A stretch of DNA of 64,000 nt from NCBI RefSeq assembly GCF_005083845.1, contig NZ_CP034894.1, positions 558,001 through 622,000 on the forward strand, in the 5' to 3' direction. Both the position numbers and the translations under genes were made by a program. The notes beneath the pieces were generated by a model that did no database searches, had not been told where the DNA came from, and saw only the letters and a list, made by a program, of their open reading frames with translations. The DNA comes from Buchnera aphidicola (Aphis helianthi). GTDB taxonomy: Bacteria; Pseudomonadota; Gammaproteobacteria; Enterobacterales; Enterobacteriaceae. This document shows positions 20,075 to 29,545 of the stretch, in pieces. Within the stretch, counting starts at the first letter, position 1. The number at the start of each line of letters is the position of its first letter.

Positions 20075-21037
20075 ATGAATAAAAAAAAGATATTAAAAAT
20101 CGGAATAGTAATGGATCCAATTCAAAATATTAAAATTAAGAAAGACTCAAGTTTTGCTATTTTACTTGAAGCACAAAAAAGAAATCATCAAATCTATTAT
20201 ATGGAAATGAATGATCTATATTTAAAAAAAGGTCATGCATATGCAAAAACACGTTTTATAAGAATACAAAAAGAAATAAATAATTATTTCACTTTTACTC
20301 AAGAACAAAATATTTCATTAAACGAATTAGATGTTATATTAATGCGTAAAGACCCACCATTTAATATGGAATTTATATATGCGACATATATTCTTGAACG
20401 TGCAGAAAAATCAGGTGTATTAGTTATTAACAAACCAAAAAGTTTAAGAGATTGCAATGAAAAAATATTTGCTTCAATATTTGAAAAATTTATACCGGAT
20501 ACATTAGTTACTAGAAATATATCTCAAATACATGATTTTTGGAAAAAAAATCAAGATATAATTATTAAACCTTTAGATAATATGGGAGGATCAAGTATTT
20601 TCCGAATTAAAGAAAATGATGTAAATTTTTTAGTTATTTCAGAAACAATGACTAATTACGAAAAAAAATATTGTATGGTGCAAACTTATTTGCCATCAGT
20701 AAAATATGGTGATAAAAGAATATTAATGATCAATGGAAAAGCAATACCATGGTGTGTAGCAAGAATTCCTAAAAAAGGAGAAACAAGAGCTAATATAGCA
20801 GCTGGAGGAACAGCTGAAATCAAAAAACTTGATAAAAAAGATTGGGAAATAGCAAATTATTTATCTCCTGTTTTAAAAGAAAAAGGACTTATTTTTGTTG
20901 GATTAGATGTTATAGGTGATAAATTAACAGAAATAAATATTACTAGTCCGACATGTATTTGTGAAATTGAACTAAGCACAAATATTTCTATTAGTAGTAT
21001 GTTAATAGATTATATTGAAGATAAAATATATTTATAG
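20075..21037 (+). CDS. gshB: Glutathione synthetase
   Basis: ATP-grasp ligase joining gamma-glutamylcysteine and glycine. The 320 residues (E. coli 316) show GIVMDPI at the start, VLMRKDPPFN, the ATP-binding IIKPLDNMGGSSIFRI, and the glycine-rich loop NIAAGGTAEIKKL, then GLDVIGDKLTEINITSPT with metal ligands. It leads a gshB-ruvX-yggS-hemW series in the E. coli order. Ends 13 bases before the ruvX start. Confidence 0.96.
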   Translation: MNKKKILKIGIVMDPIQNIKIKKDSSFAILLEAQKRNHQIYYMEMNDLYLKKGHAYAKTRFIRIQKEINNYFTFTQEQNISLNELDVILMRKDPPFNMEFIYATYILERAEKSGVLVINKPKSLRDCNEKIFASIFEKFIPDTLVTRNISQIHDFWKKNQDIIIKPLDNMGGSSIFRIKENDVNFLVISETMTNYEKKYCMVQTYLPSVKYGDKRILMINGKAIPWCVARIPKKGETRANIAAGGTAEIKKLDKKDWEIANYLSPVLKEKGLIFVGLDVIGDKLTEINITSPTCICEIELSTNISISSMLIDYIEDKIYL

Positions 21038-21050
21038 AGATGATAAAATA

Positions 21051-21464
21051 ATGGTAATTGCATTTGATTTTGGAATTAAAAACATTGGAGTGGCTGTAGG
21101 AGAAAAAATCCTTAAAAAAGGGAAAGCTTTAAGTAAATTAACCGCATATAATGGACATCCAAATTGGAATGATATTAAATGTTTATTAAATATATGGAAA
21201 CCTAACTATATAGTTGTCGGACTACCATTAAACATGGATGGTACAAGACAAAAAATAACAAAAAAAGCAGAAAAATTTGCTAATTTATTAAAATATAAAT
21301 TTAACACTTCTGTGCAGTTACACGACGAACGTTTAAGCACAAAAGAAGCTAGATCTTTAATATTTAATCAACATGGTTTTAAAGCATTAAAAAAAGATAA
21401 AATCCATTCTACTGCAGCTGTTGTTATATTAGAAAGCTGGTTTAATCAAACTTATTGTAATTAA
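21051..21464 (+). CDS. ruvX: Putative pre-16S rRNA nuclease / Holliday junction resolvase-like RuvX (YqgF)
   Basis: RNase H-fold protein implicated in 16S rRNA 5' maturation. The ATG at 21051 gives MVIAFDFGIKNIGVAVGE; an open frame begins upstream inside the gshB tail but lacks family similarity. Conserved motifs are FDFGIKNIGVA (catalytic Asp), VGLPLNMDGT and HDERLSTKEA (second acidic residue), then STAAVVILES near the end. About 137 residues (E. coli 138). Directly downstream of gshB as in enterobacteria. Confidence 0.94.
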   Translation: MVIAFDFGIKNIGVAVGEKILKKGKALSKLTAYNGHPNWNDIKCLLNIWKPNYIVVGLPLNMDGTRQKITKKAEKFANLLKYKFNTSVQLHDERLSTKEARSLIFNQHGFKALKKDKIHSTAAVVILESWFNQTYCN

Positions 21465-21483
21465 TTAGATATAATTAAAAAAT

Positions 21484-22161
21484 ATGAAAAATATCGAAGA
21501 AAATATAAAAATTCTTAAAAAAAAAATACAAAATTTATTAAAAAATAATAATACTTTTTTAAAAAAAATCAAAATTGTTGCAGCAAGCAAAAACCAATCA
21601 TCTCAAAAAATTCAAATGGCTTTATTATCTGGAATACATGAATTTGGAGAAAACTATGTTCAAGAAGGTATTAATAAAATTCGACAACTAAAACAATATA
21701 ATAATATTATTTGGCATTTTATAGGAAAATTACAATCGAAAAAAACTAAATTAGTTGCTCAAAATTTTGATTGGTGTCAAACTATTGATCGAGAAAAAAT
21801 CGCATTTTTATTAAATCAAAATAGAACAAATACACAATGTCCAATGAATGTTTTAATACAAATTAATATTTCTAAAGAAAAAAATAAAAATGGTATTGAT
21901 ATAAAACAATATCAAAAATTAGCAAAAGTTGTTTCTGAAATGCCTAATCTTAATTTTCGTGGGATTATGGCTATGCCTAAAAAAGAAAAAACATCAATAA
22001 AATATTCTGATTATGAAAATATCCATAATATATTTAATATTTTAAAAGATAAATATAAATCAGTTGATACATTATCATTAGGTACAAGTTTTGATATTAC
22101 AACAGCGCTAATGTATAATAGTAATATGATTAGAATTGGAAGAGATATATTTGATTGTTAA
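21484..22161 (+). CDS. yggS: Pyridoxal phosphate homeostasis protein (YggS family)
   Basis: PLP-binding protein of the alanine racemase-like TIM-barrel fold that regulates PLP level; no enzymatic activity is established. The 225 residues show VAASKNQS (PLP-lysine AxSKxQ), FGENYVQEG, WHFIGKLQSKK, and the phosphate-binding SLGTSFDITTAL with IRIGRDIF at the end. Lies 19 bases after ruvX and 40 before hemW, probably one transcript. Confidence 0.94.
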   Translation: MKNIEENIKILKKKIQNLLKNNNTFLKKIKIVAASKNQSSQKIQMALLSGIHEFGENYVQEGINKIRQLKQYNNIIWHFIGKLQSKKTKLVAQNFDWCQTIDREKIAFLLNQNRTNTQCPMNVLIQINISKEKNKNGIDIKQYQKLAKVVSEMPNLNFRGIMAMPKKEKTSIKYSDYENIHNIFNILKDKYKSVDTLSLGTSFDITTALMYNSNMIRIGRDIFDC

Positions 22162-22201
22162 ATTATCTTAAAAATATGATTTTTTTAAAATATAAAACAT
22201 T

Positions 22202-23332
22202 ATGATAAAATTGCCCCCAATTAGTTTATACGTTCATATTCCGTGGTGTATAAAAAAATGTGGATATTGTGATTTTTATTCATATGTCAGTAAAAAAAAT
22301 ATTCCAGAATTAGAATACGTTAAAAATTTACTAAAAGATTTAGAAAAAGATTTAAAATTAATACATAAAAGAAAAATAAGTAGTGTTTTTATCGGTGGAG
22401 GAACACCTAGTTTATTAAATAGTGAATCTATTAAAAATTTAATAAAAGGAATAAAAAAAAGAACAAAACTTTCTAAATTTTCTGAAATTACTATAGAATC
22501 TAATCCAAAGTTAATAGAATATAAACGTTTTAGAAATTATAAAAAATCAGGAATTAATCGATTTTCTTTAGGCGTTCAAACATTTAATTCTCGTTTATTA
22601 AAAGTAATAGAACGTACATATGATAGAAAAGAAGCTATTAGAGCAATAAAAGAAATTAAGAAAATTAATAATAATTTTAATCTAGATATTATGTATGGAT
22701 TGCCAGGTCAATCATTAAAAAATGTTTTATCAGATTTGAAATACGCTGTTAAATACAATCCAACACATATATCATGGTATCAATTAACAATAGAACCCAA
22801 TACTTCTTTTTATGTAAAAAATTTAAATTTACCTCATGAAAATATTATATTTAAAATGTTTAATCAAGGCGAAAAATTTTTAAAAAAGTCAGGTTATATA
22901 AAATATGAAATATCTTCATATATGAAATTAAACTATACATGTCAACATAACCTTAATTATTGGAATTTTGGAGATTATATTGGCATCGGATGTGGTGCTC
23001 ATGGTAAAATAACTAAAACAAATGGAGAAATTATTAGAACTATTAAAAATAAAAATATTAATGATTTTATAAACGGCAAATATATAGATATCAAAAAATT
23101 AATTTTAGATCAAGATAAACCTTTTGAATATTTTATGAATGCTTTTAGATTATATAAACCTATCTACAAAAAACATTTTCAAGAGCGTACTAATATCAGT
23201 ATTAATGATATAAAAAAAAATATTAAAAAAGCATTGCAAAAAAAATATATAATAGAAAAATCAGATTCTTGGGAAACAACAACAAAAGGAAAAATGTTTC
23301 TTAATTCATTACTAAAAATTTTTTTAAATTAA
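22202..23332 (+). CDS. hemW: Heme chaperone / radical SAM protein HemW
   Basis: Radical-SAM protein of the HemN-like group, shown in other bacteria to insert heme into respiratory proteins and not to act as coproporphyrinogen oxidase. The 376 residues (E. coli YggW 378) have the Fe-S motif CIKKCGYC near residue 17, FIGGGTPSLL, GVQTFN and DIMYGLPGQS. The gene completes the gshB-ruvX-yggS-hemW series. Which heme target it would serve in this reduced genome is not evident here. Convergent with trmB, only six bases apart. Confidence 0.92.
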   Translation: MIKLPPISLYVHIPWCIKKCGYCDFYSYVSKKNIPELEYVKNLLKDLEKDLKLIHKRKISSVFIGGGTPSLLNSESIKNLIKGIKKRTKLSKFSEITIESNPKLIEYKRFRNYKKSGINRFSLGVQTFNSRLLKVIERTYDRKEAIRAIKEIKKINNNFNLDIMYGLPGQSLKNVLSDLKYAVKYNPTHISWYQLTIEPNTSFYVKNLNLPHENIIFKMFNQGEKFLKKSGYIKYEISSYMKLNYTCQHNLNYWNFGDYIGIGCGAHGKITKTNGEIIRTIKNKNINDFINGKYIDIKKLILDQDKPFEYFMNAFRLYKPIYKKHFQERTNISINDIKKNIKKALQKKYIIEKSDSWETTTKGKMFLNSLLKIFLN

Positions 23333-23338
23333 CAATAT

Positions 23339-24055
23339 TTAAAATTGAGACTGAAACATCAAATTAAAAATTTTATTTCCTAATACATATGCTTTCTTTT
23401 CAAATCTTGTTTTTACATGAGATATAGAATCTTCAACAAAAGTATTTGTCTGAGATAAATTTAAATATTCATTAATGTTTTTAATTATATTTAATATGTA
23501 ATAAGCATATTCTTTTGAATCCGTTACAATATGCAAAATACCGCCAAAAATTAATTTTTTTAAAATTTTTTTTAAAAAAACATATTGTATCATTCTTCTT
23601 TTATGATGTCTTTTTTTAGGCCATGGATCAGGAAAAAAAATTTGTATTTTTGATAGTGTATGATTTGAAATCATATTTTCAATTACTTCAACTGCATTGT
23701 AATGAATAACTTTTATGTTTTCTAAATTAGCTACATAAGCAAGACGCAAGCATGAACCTATTCCTGGTGGATACACCTCTACACCTAAAAAATTTCTGTT
23801 ATAAGAATTAATTGCTGTTTGTACTAAAGAATTTCCTGATCCAAAACCAATATCCAAAATAACAGGATAATTATATTTAAAAACTGATGAAAAGTTTAAA
23901 GGTGTTAATTGATAATCAATACCAAAAAAAGGCCAATATTCTTTAATTGATTTAAACTGTGATTTAGTTATACGACCTTTTCGAGATACAAAACTTTGAT
24001 TTTCCCTCAAAAATATCCCGTTTTTGTATTTAGGTGTTATAATATTATTTTTCAT
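23339..24055 (-). CDS. trmB: tRNA (guanine-N7-)-methyltransferase
   Basis: Methylates G46 in the variable loop of tRNAs using S-adenosylmethionine. The 238 residues (E. coli 239) contain ILDIGFGSGNSLV (SAM-binding), FLGVEVYPPGIG, and the catalytic IQIFFPDPWPKKRHHKRR, with RTFEKK-like end RFEKKAYVLG. Divergent from mutY, as in E. coli. Located at the convergent junction with hemW. Confidence 0.95.
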   Translation of the reverse strand: MKNNIITPKYKNGIFLRENQSFVSRKGRITKSQFKSIKEYWPFFGIDYQLTPLNFSSVFKYNYPVILDIGFGSGNSLVQTAINSYNRNFLGVEVYPPGIGSCLRLAYVANLENIKVIHYNAVEVIENMISNHTLSKIQIFFPDPWPKKRHHKRRMIQYVFLKKILKKLIFGGILHIVTDSKEYAYYILNIIKNINEYLNLSQTNTFVEDSISHVKTRFEKKAYVLGNKIFNLMFQSQF

Positions 24056-24185
24056 ATTTTAGTAAATTATTCATTATAAAATATTTGATATATATTTATT
24101 AATTAAAAGATTTATATTTTAACGTTTTTTTAAATAAAAATATATCTATATTATTTTTTTAACTAACAAATAGTTTTATAATAAA

Positions 24186-25226
24186 ATGACATTTTATGTT
24201 TTTTCTCAATTAATTCTTAATTGGTATCATTTAAATGGGAGAAAAAATCTTCCTTGGCAAAAAAATAAAACATTATATAAAGTTTGGATATCTGAAATAA
24301 TGTTACAACAAACTCAAGTAAAAACTGTTATTCCATATTTTAAAAAATTTATATTAAAATTTCCTAATTTAAATTATTTAAATAATGGTAATTTAAATGA
24401 TATTTTATACTTATGGAGTGGTCTTGGATATTATAAAAGAGCTAAAAATATTTACGAAACTGCTAAAATTATAAAAACTAAATTTAGTGGGAAATTTCCA
24501 AAAAATATTTTAGATTTAGTTAAATTACCCGGCATTGGAAAATCTACTGCAGGAGCTATTTTATCTTTTACATTAAATTATTTTCATTCTATTTTAGACG
24601 GTAATATAAAAAGAATTTTAATACGATATTATGGAATTATTGGATGTGAACACAATACTAAAACTGAAAAAAAACTATGGAATTTAATAGAAACTATAAC
24701 TCCAATTCATAATACTGGTAGTTTTAATCAAGGAATAATTGATATAGGTGCATTAATATGTAAACCAAAATTACCTAAATGTAATATCTGTCCATTAAAT
24801 ATCACATGTATTGCACATAAAGAAAAAGAATGGATCAAATATTCTTTAAAAAAAAATCAAAAGGTTAAAGTAATAAAAGATTATTGGTTTATAATAATTC
24901 GTTTTGAAAATAAAATTTGGATGCAAAAAAACACTACAAAAAATATTTGGAATAATTTATTTTGTTTTCCAAATTTCGAAAAAAAAAATCAATCTATAGA
25001 ATGGCTCAAAACAAATAAAATCAACATTAAAAAATATAAAAAACTTAATTCAATTAATCATGATTTTAGTCATTTTAAAATAAAAGCTCATTCAATTTTA
25101 ATAGAATTATTTTTTAAACAAAATTTTTTCGATATTAAGGATAAAGGTGTTTGGTATAATTTAGAAAAACCTCAAAAAATAGGATTACCTAAATTAGTAG
25201 AAAAAATATTAAAATTATTAATATAA
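24186..25226 (+). CDS. mutY: Adenine DNA glycosylase MutY
   Basis: Removes adenine mispaired with 8-oxoguanine or guanine. The 346 residues (E. coli 350) show WYHLNGRKNLPWQ, IWVSEIMLQQTQV with the catalytic Glu, the helix-hairpin-helix LPGIGKSTAGAI ahead of LDGNIKRI (catalytic Asp), and four Fe-S cysteines CKPKLPKCNICPLNITC. The C-terminal NUDIX-like domain is present. Interesting in a GC-to-AT drifting genome because MutY opposes G:C to T:A change. Followed by yggX as in E. coli. Confidence 0.95.
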   Translation: MTFYVFSQLILNWYHLNGRKNLPWQKNKTLYKVWISEIMLQQTQVKTVIPYFKKFILKFPNLNYLNNGNLNDILYLWSGLGYYKRAKNIYETAKIIKTKFSGKFPKNILDLVKLPGIGKSTAGAILSFTLNYFHSILDGNIKRILIRYYGIIGCEHNTKTEKKLWNLIETITPIHNTGSFNQGIIDIGALICKPKLPKCNICPLNITCIAHKEKEWIKYSLKKNQKVKVIKDYWFIIIRFENKIWMQKNTTKNIWNNLFCFPNFEKKNQSIEWLKTNKINIKKYKKLNSINHDFSHFKIKAHSILIELFFKQNFFDIKDKGVWYNLEKPQKIGLPKLVEKILKLLI

Positions 25227-25252
25227 ATCTTTAATAGGAAAAATTAAAACTA

Positions 25253-25498
25253 ATGTATCGTAAAATTTTTTGCATATTTTTACAAAGAGAATCCGAAGGT
25301 CATGCATTTCCACCATATCCAGGAGAATTAGGGAAAAAAATATATAATAACATTTCAAAAAAAGCTTGGAAAAAATGGACAATAGAACAAACTAAATTAA
25401 TAAATGAAGAAAAACTAAATATGATTAAAGAAAAAGATAGAAAAAAATTAGAAAAATATATGAAATTATTTTTATTTAAAAAAACTATTTTAAAATAA
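25253..25498 (+). CDS. yggX: Probable Fe(2+)-trafficking protein YggX
   Basis: Small protein linked to Fe-S cluster protection in E. coli and Salmonella. The 81 residues match YggX at [35 protein letters not shown] and LINEEKLNM; the E. coli protein has 91, the C-terminal tail being shortened here. It follows mutY by 26 bases, the enterobacterial order, so co-transcription with this Fe-S enzyme is likely. Confidence 0.95.
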   Translation: MYRKIFCIFLQRESEGHAFPPYPGELGKKIYNNISKKAWKKWTIEQTKLINEEKLNMIKEKDRKKLEKYMKLFLFKKTILK

Positions 25499-25556
25499 TA
25501 ATATATTAACAAAATTGGAATTTAATTTAACTTTACATATTATATTTTACTAAAAA

Positions 25557-26339
25557 GTGCTTATATTCGATTCTGGTATAGGTGGAATTTCTATATTAGA
25601 AAACATTAAAAAAAATATTCCTAATATAAATTATATATATTTACTAGATAATGAAGGATTTCCTTATGGAGAAAAAAAAGAATCTTTTATTATACAAAGA
25701 TGTATTAAAATAATTAATACCATTATTAAAATTTATCCAATTAAAATAGTTATTGTTGCTTGTAATACCGCAAGTACTATATCTTTATCTATATTAAAAA
25801 AAATTTTTAATATTCCTATTATTGGAGTTTTACCTTTATTAGATCAAGCAATCAAAAAAACTAAAAATAATAAAATTGGTCTTATTGCTACTACAGCAAC
25901 GATAAATAGCTCATATATCAAAAATATTATGTCTGAATGTATCTATGCTAAAAGTATAAAAGTCATAGCTACAAATGAATTAGCAAAACTTGCTGAAAAA
26001 AAAATTAGAAAACTATCAATTTCTAATATAAAACTAAAAAATATCTTTAATTCCTGGATAATGCTTTCAGTAAAACCTGATACGATATATCTTGGATGCA
26101 CTCATTTTTCATTTTTAAAAGACGAAATTCAAAATATTTTTTATCAACCCATTACTTTTTTAGACTCTCATATAACAGTTACTAAAATAGTTAAACAGTA
26201 TTTTTTAAATAATCAAACCAATCAAATTATAAAAAAAAATGTTTTTTTATATTCAGAATATAATCAAGAGATTAATAAATTATTATGGTTTTTAAAAAAA
26301 TATCAGTTTAATACTATTAAAAAAATTAATTTAAATTAA
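25557..26339 (+). CDS. murI: Glutamate racemase
   Basis: Makes D-glutamate for peptidoglycan. The 260 residues carry both catalytic cysteines in VACNTAST and LGCTHFSFL, plus LIFDSGIGG at the N-terminus and FPYGEK. The start is a GTG at 25557, the only possible in-frame start because a TAA lies two codons upstream; there is no clear ribosome binding site. About 20 N-terminal residues of the E. coli protein are absent, none of them catalytic. The 3' end overlaps the end of sbcB by 14 bases (convergent). Confidence 0.93.
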   Translation: MLIFDSGIGGISILENIKKNIPNINYIYLLDNEGFPYGEKKESFIIQRCIKIINTIIKIYPIKIVIVACNTASTISLSILKKIFNIPIIGVLPLLDQAIKKTKNNKIGLIATTATINSSYIKNIMSECIYAKSIKVIATNELAKLAEKKIRKLSISNIKLKNIFNSWIMLSVKPDTIYLGCTHFSFLKDEIQNIFYQPITFLDSHITVTKIVKQYFLNNQTNQIIKKNVFLYSEYNQEINKLLWFLKKYQFNTIKKINLN

Positions 26340-27786
26340 TTTTTTGGTAAAATAAAGTTTTATATTTTTGAAAGATATATTTTAACAATTTATTTAATAA
26401 ATGTACTTTTTCTATATCGCAAGAAAATTGTTCTAAAAGATTTTCAATTTTATTTATATACTCTTTTAAAATAGATCGATGAAAAATTTTAAAGCAATGA
26501 TTTAACCAAACTTTTTTTTCATTAGTATTTAATATAAAAATAAAATTTCGAGCTTTATATCGAAAAAAAAGTTCTTTTAAACGAGAATCTTTAAAATTTA
26601 ATTTAATATCTTTTAAATTAATTGGTTGAGTGTTACTAATTTTTTTAATTAATTGCTTATCACGTAAATCAAAAAAACTATTGTAAATTTGTAAATCTAC
26701 ATTCGCATATTCTTGAAAAATATTATTTTGAGAAATAATATTTTTTATATAATTTTTTATAAAATAATTTGATTTAATTAAATTTATTTTTATATCAGTA
26801 TAAAAATCTTTTAACTTTAATCTTTTAGCATCTTCTATTTGAATTAACTGAATAGGAACTAATATAGGACAACGATTTAAATATACTAGTACTACCCCTA
26901 AATTAAATAAAGTTTTCATACTAATATCTTGATAATTATTTTTTTTAAAATAACTAATCAATTTTTTGATATCTTGAAATAAATCTATTGCAACTAATAT
27001 ATTATTATTATATTGATCGAAAAATAAAGGTAATATAAAACTCATATTATTACGAATAGAACCAAAACAACTAGAAACGTAAAGAATAGGTTGAAAATTT
27101 TCTAAATTAATTAACTTATATAATTCATTCTTTTTTCGGTATTTAAAAAAAAAGCTAAACAATTTTGGTTGTTGTTTTTTTATTAATTTTGCAAGTTTAA
27201 TAGTAGCATAAACGTCAGACGTTGCATCATGTGCATTATTATGTAATATATTGTTTTCTTCAGTTAGATTAGATAACTTAAAAATAGGTAAACCAATATC
27301 ATTTTTAGGCCATTTAATACCATTGGGTCTTAAAAGGTAACATACTCGTATGATATTTAATAAATCCCAACGTGAGTTATTATTTTTCCAGCTCCATTCA
27401 TATGGATCTAAAAAATTACGATAAAATATATTTCTTGTGATTTCATCATCAAAATTAATATTGTTATAACCTACTATACAAGTATTAGGATAAGTTAAAA
27501 TATTATAGATTTTTCTAGAAAATTCATATTCATTAGTACCATTTTTAAGTGTATATTGTGGAGTAAGTTTAGTTATTAAAATAGAATAGGGTTCTGGTAA
27601 ATAATCGTCTGGTGGGAAACAATAAAAACATTCTGGTTCTTTAATAATATTCAAATCTTTATCTGTTCTAATAGATGCAAATTGAGCTGGTTTATCTAAT
27701 GATGTGTGTGTTCCAAAGGTTTCATAATCATAAAATAAAAAAGTAAATTGGTTTTTTTGAAAAAAAGACTTATTATATTTATTCAT
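26326..27786 (-). CDS. sbcB: Exodeoxyribonuclease I
   Basis: Processive 3'-5' single-strand DNA exonuclease of the DEDD family, used in mismatch repair and recombination. The 486 residues (E. coli 475) show FLFYDYETFGTHTS (exo I, Asp and Glu), VGYNNINFDDEITRN (exo II) and NAHDATSDVYATIKLAKL (exo III), then the SH3-like and helical domains. Its usual partner, the SSB tail, is conserved at 17286. 3' end overlaps murI. Confidence 0.93.
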   Translation of the reverse strand: MNKYNKSFFQKNQFTFLFYDYETFGTHTSLDKPAQFASIRTDKDLNIIKEPECFYCFPPDDYLPEPYSILITKLTPQYTLKNGTNEYEFSRKIYNILTYPNTCIVGYNNINFDDEITRNIFYRNFLDPYEWSWKNNNSRWDLLNIIRVCYLLRPNGIKWPKNDIGLPIFKLSNLTEENNILHNNAHDATSDVYATIKLAKLIKKQQPKLFSFFFKYRKKNELYKLINLENFQPILYVSSCFGSIRNNMSFILPLFFDQYNNNILVAIDLFQDIKKLISYFKKNNYQDISMKTLFNLGVVLVYLNRCPILVPIQLIQIEDAKRLKLKDFYTDIKINLIKSNYFIKNYIKNIISQNNIFQEYANVDLQIYNSFFDLRDKQLIKKISNTQPINLKDIKLNFKDSRLKELFFRYKARNFIFILNTNEKKVWLNHCFKIFHRSILKEYINKIENLLEQFSCDIEKVHLLNKLLKYIFQKYKTLFYQKINLN

Positions 27787-28063
27787 TATATAATCTTAAT
27801 AATTTAAATAATTAAATTTTTAATATGTTTCTTTTCAATCTTAAAATATAAAGCATATATTAAGAAAACTAAAAAATGATATTATTACTTTAAAAAAAGT
27901 AAACCAAAAAAAAATAGATTATATATGAATTAAAAAGACATTAAAAAATAATTTTATAATAAAATATTTGTTATTTGTTAGAATAAATGACTATATTGAA
28001 AAAATTATGAAGAAAGAAATTAAATAAAATTAATATTAAATATCAATATTATATGAAATTTTT

Positions 28064-28136
28064 CTCCCCTGACTGGGCTCGAACCAGTGACATACGGATT
28101 AACAGTCCGCCGTTCTACCAACTGAACTACAGAGGA
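28064..28136 (-). tRNA. asnT: tRNA-Asn (GTT)
   Basis: A 73-base tRNA read on the minus strand, with acceptor stem TCCTCTG/CAGGGGA (one wobble), anticodon loop CTGTTAA giving GTT, and T arm GGTTCGAGCC. Discriminator G fits tRNA-Asn. No encoded CCA. Sequence is close to the enterobacterial gene. The exact E. coli paralogue symbol is arbitrary. Confidence 0.96.
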
Positions 28137-28270
28137 ATATTCATATTTATATCAAAAATTTATATATCTGTCAAATATATATATAAAATTAAAAATTAAC
28201 TAAAAAATTTTAAAAGAAGTCTAGATTATTCGAAGAAATTCATTTATAGTACAAGATATAAAAATATTAA

Positions 28271-28343
28271 GGCCCTTTAGCTCAGTGGTTAGAGCAGGCG
28301 ACTCATAATCGCTTGGTCGCTGGTTCAAATCCAGCAAGGGCCA
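28271..28343 (+). tRNA. ileX: tRNA-Ile2 (CAT, lysidine type)
   Basis: A 73-base tRNA with acceptor GGCCCTT/AAGGGCC and anticodon CAT. The body is nearly identical to E. coli ileX (TTAGCTCAGTGGTTAGAGCA, CGACTCATAATCG), and differs from both methionine tRNAs. C34 must be changed to lysidine by TilS so that it reads AUA, the isoleucine codon that AT bias makes very common here. No encoded CCA. Confidence 0.92.
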
Positions 28344-28395
28344 CAAAAATAAAAAATATCACTTAAATTTTCACCATTAATTAGGATTGGATTTG

Positions 28396-29039
28396 ATGGA
28401 ATGGAAAAAAGAATTTATTGAATTTCTTTTAAAAAAAAAGTTTTAAATTTCGGAGAATTTATACTGAAATCTGGACGAAAAAGTCCTTATTTTTTTAATT
28501 CAGGATTATTATCTACAGGTCAAGATACTTATAAAATTGGATCGTTTTATGCACGCGCGATAATGAATTTAAATATTAAATTCGATATACTTTTTGGGCC
28601 TGCATATAAAGGTATACCCATTGTAGTATCTACTTCCATTGCATTAAAAAATCAATATAATTTAAATATTCCATATTCTTTTAATCGAAAAGAAGAAAAA
28701 AAATATGGAGAAAAGGGACAATTAATAGGTGAAAATATAAAAAATAAAAAAATTATTATTTTAGATGATGTTGTTACATCAGGAACTTCTATAAATAATT
28801 CAATTAATATAATTGAAAAAGAAAATTCTAAAATATCTTCAATTTTTGTACTACTTGATCGAAAAGAAAAAACAGCAAATAACTTGCATAAATTAAATAT
28901 TTTAAAAAAACAAAAAAATCATAGAATTAATTCTATTATTACAATAAATGATTTAATTATCTATATTTCCAAACAAAGAAAATTCAAAAAATATGCTTCT
29001 AAATTAATAGACTACCATATGGAATATGGTATTTTTTAA
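28396..29039 (+). CDS. pyrE: Orotate phosphoribosyltransferase, -1 frameshift in an A9 run
   Basis: Converts orotate and PRPP to OMP in pyrimidine synthesis. The ATG at 28396 (with AGGA nearby) starts EWKKEFIEFLLKKK, aligning with E. coli QRQFIEFALSKQ, but nine A at 28431-28439 put the frame into TTTTAA. With ten A the protein runs on as VLNFGEFILKSGRKSPYFF, then LLFGPAYKGIPI and the PRPP motif IIILDDVVTSGTS, to a 214-residue product (E. coli 213). A start at 28563 would omit about 55 residues including the orotate loop. Disruption or slippage rescue; the family assignment itself is certain. Confidence 0.93.
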
Positions 29040-29052
29040 AAAAATTTAATAT

Positions 29053-29520
29053 TTACACGCCAGAATGACCAAATCCATTTTCACAACGAATAGTTTTATT
29101 AAATTTTTTCACTATATAAAACTCTGGACGAATAATTGGAACAAATACTATTTGAGCAACTCTATCATTTGGGTTAATATAAAAATCTTTTGTACTTCTA
29201 TTCCAAAGAGAAACCATCAATTCACCCTGATAATCCGAATCAATCAAACCTACTAAATTACCTAAAACAATACCATTTTTATGACCTAATCCAGATCGAG
29301 GTAGAATTAAAGCAGTAATATAAGGATTTTCAATGTATATTGAAATTCCAGTAGGAATTAACATAACATCTTTAGCAGGTAAAATAATTTGTTTATTTAT
29401 ACATGCTTTAAGATCTAAAGCAGAAGAACCGGAAGTAGCATAATTAGGTAAAAAATTATCATCTTTTTTAATTTTAGAATGTAAAATTTTAATTTGAATT
29501 TTATTTGTATTCATAATCAT
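29053..29520 (-). CDS. dut: Deoxyuridine 5'-triphosphate nucleotidohydrolase
   Basis: Trimeric dUTPase that prevents uracil in DNA and makes dUMP for thymidylate. All five family motifs are visible: SGSSALDLKAC (I), RSGLGHKNGI (II), GLIDSDYQGEL (III), RVAQIVFVP (IV) and the glycine-rich tail GFGHSGV (V). About 155 residues (E. coli 152). Convergent with pyrE as in the E. coli dut-pyrE region, without slmA. Confidence 0.96.
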   Translation of the reverse strand: MIMNTNKIQIKILHSKIKKDDNFLPNYATSGSSALDLKACINKQIILPAKDVMLIPTGISIYIENPYITALILPRSGLGHKNGIVLGNLVGLIDSDYQGELMVSLWNRSTKDFYINPNDRVAQIVFVPIIRPEFYIVKKFNKTIRCENGFGHSGV

Positions 29521-29545
29521 TTATAATTTATTAAATATTTTAAAA

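Noticed and set aside
25300-25512. Minus-strand frame of 70 codons over yggX
   Set aside because: Antisense shadow; yggX is confirmed by its family motif.
28271-28343. Reading of the CAT tRNA as elongator or initiator Met
   Set aside because: The body matches ileX nearly base for base and lacks the Met-specific acceptor and D-arm sequences.
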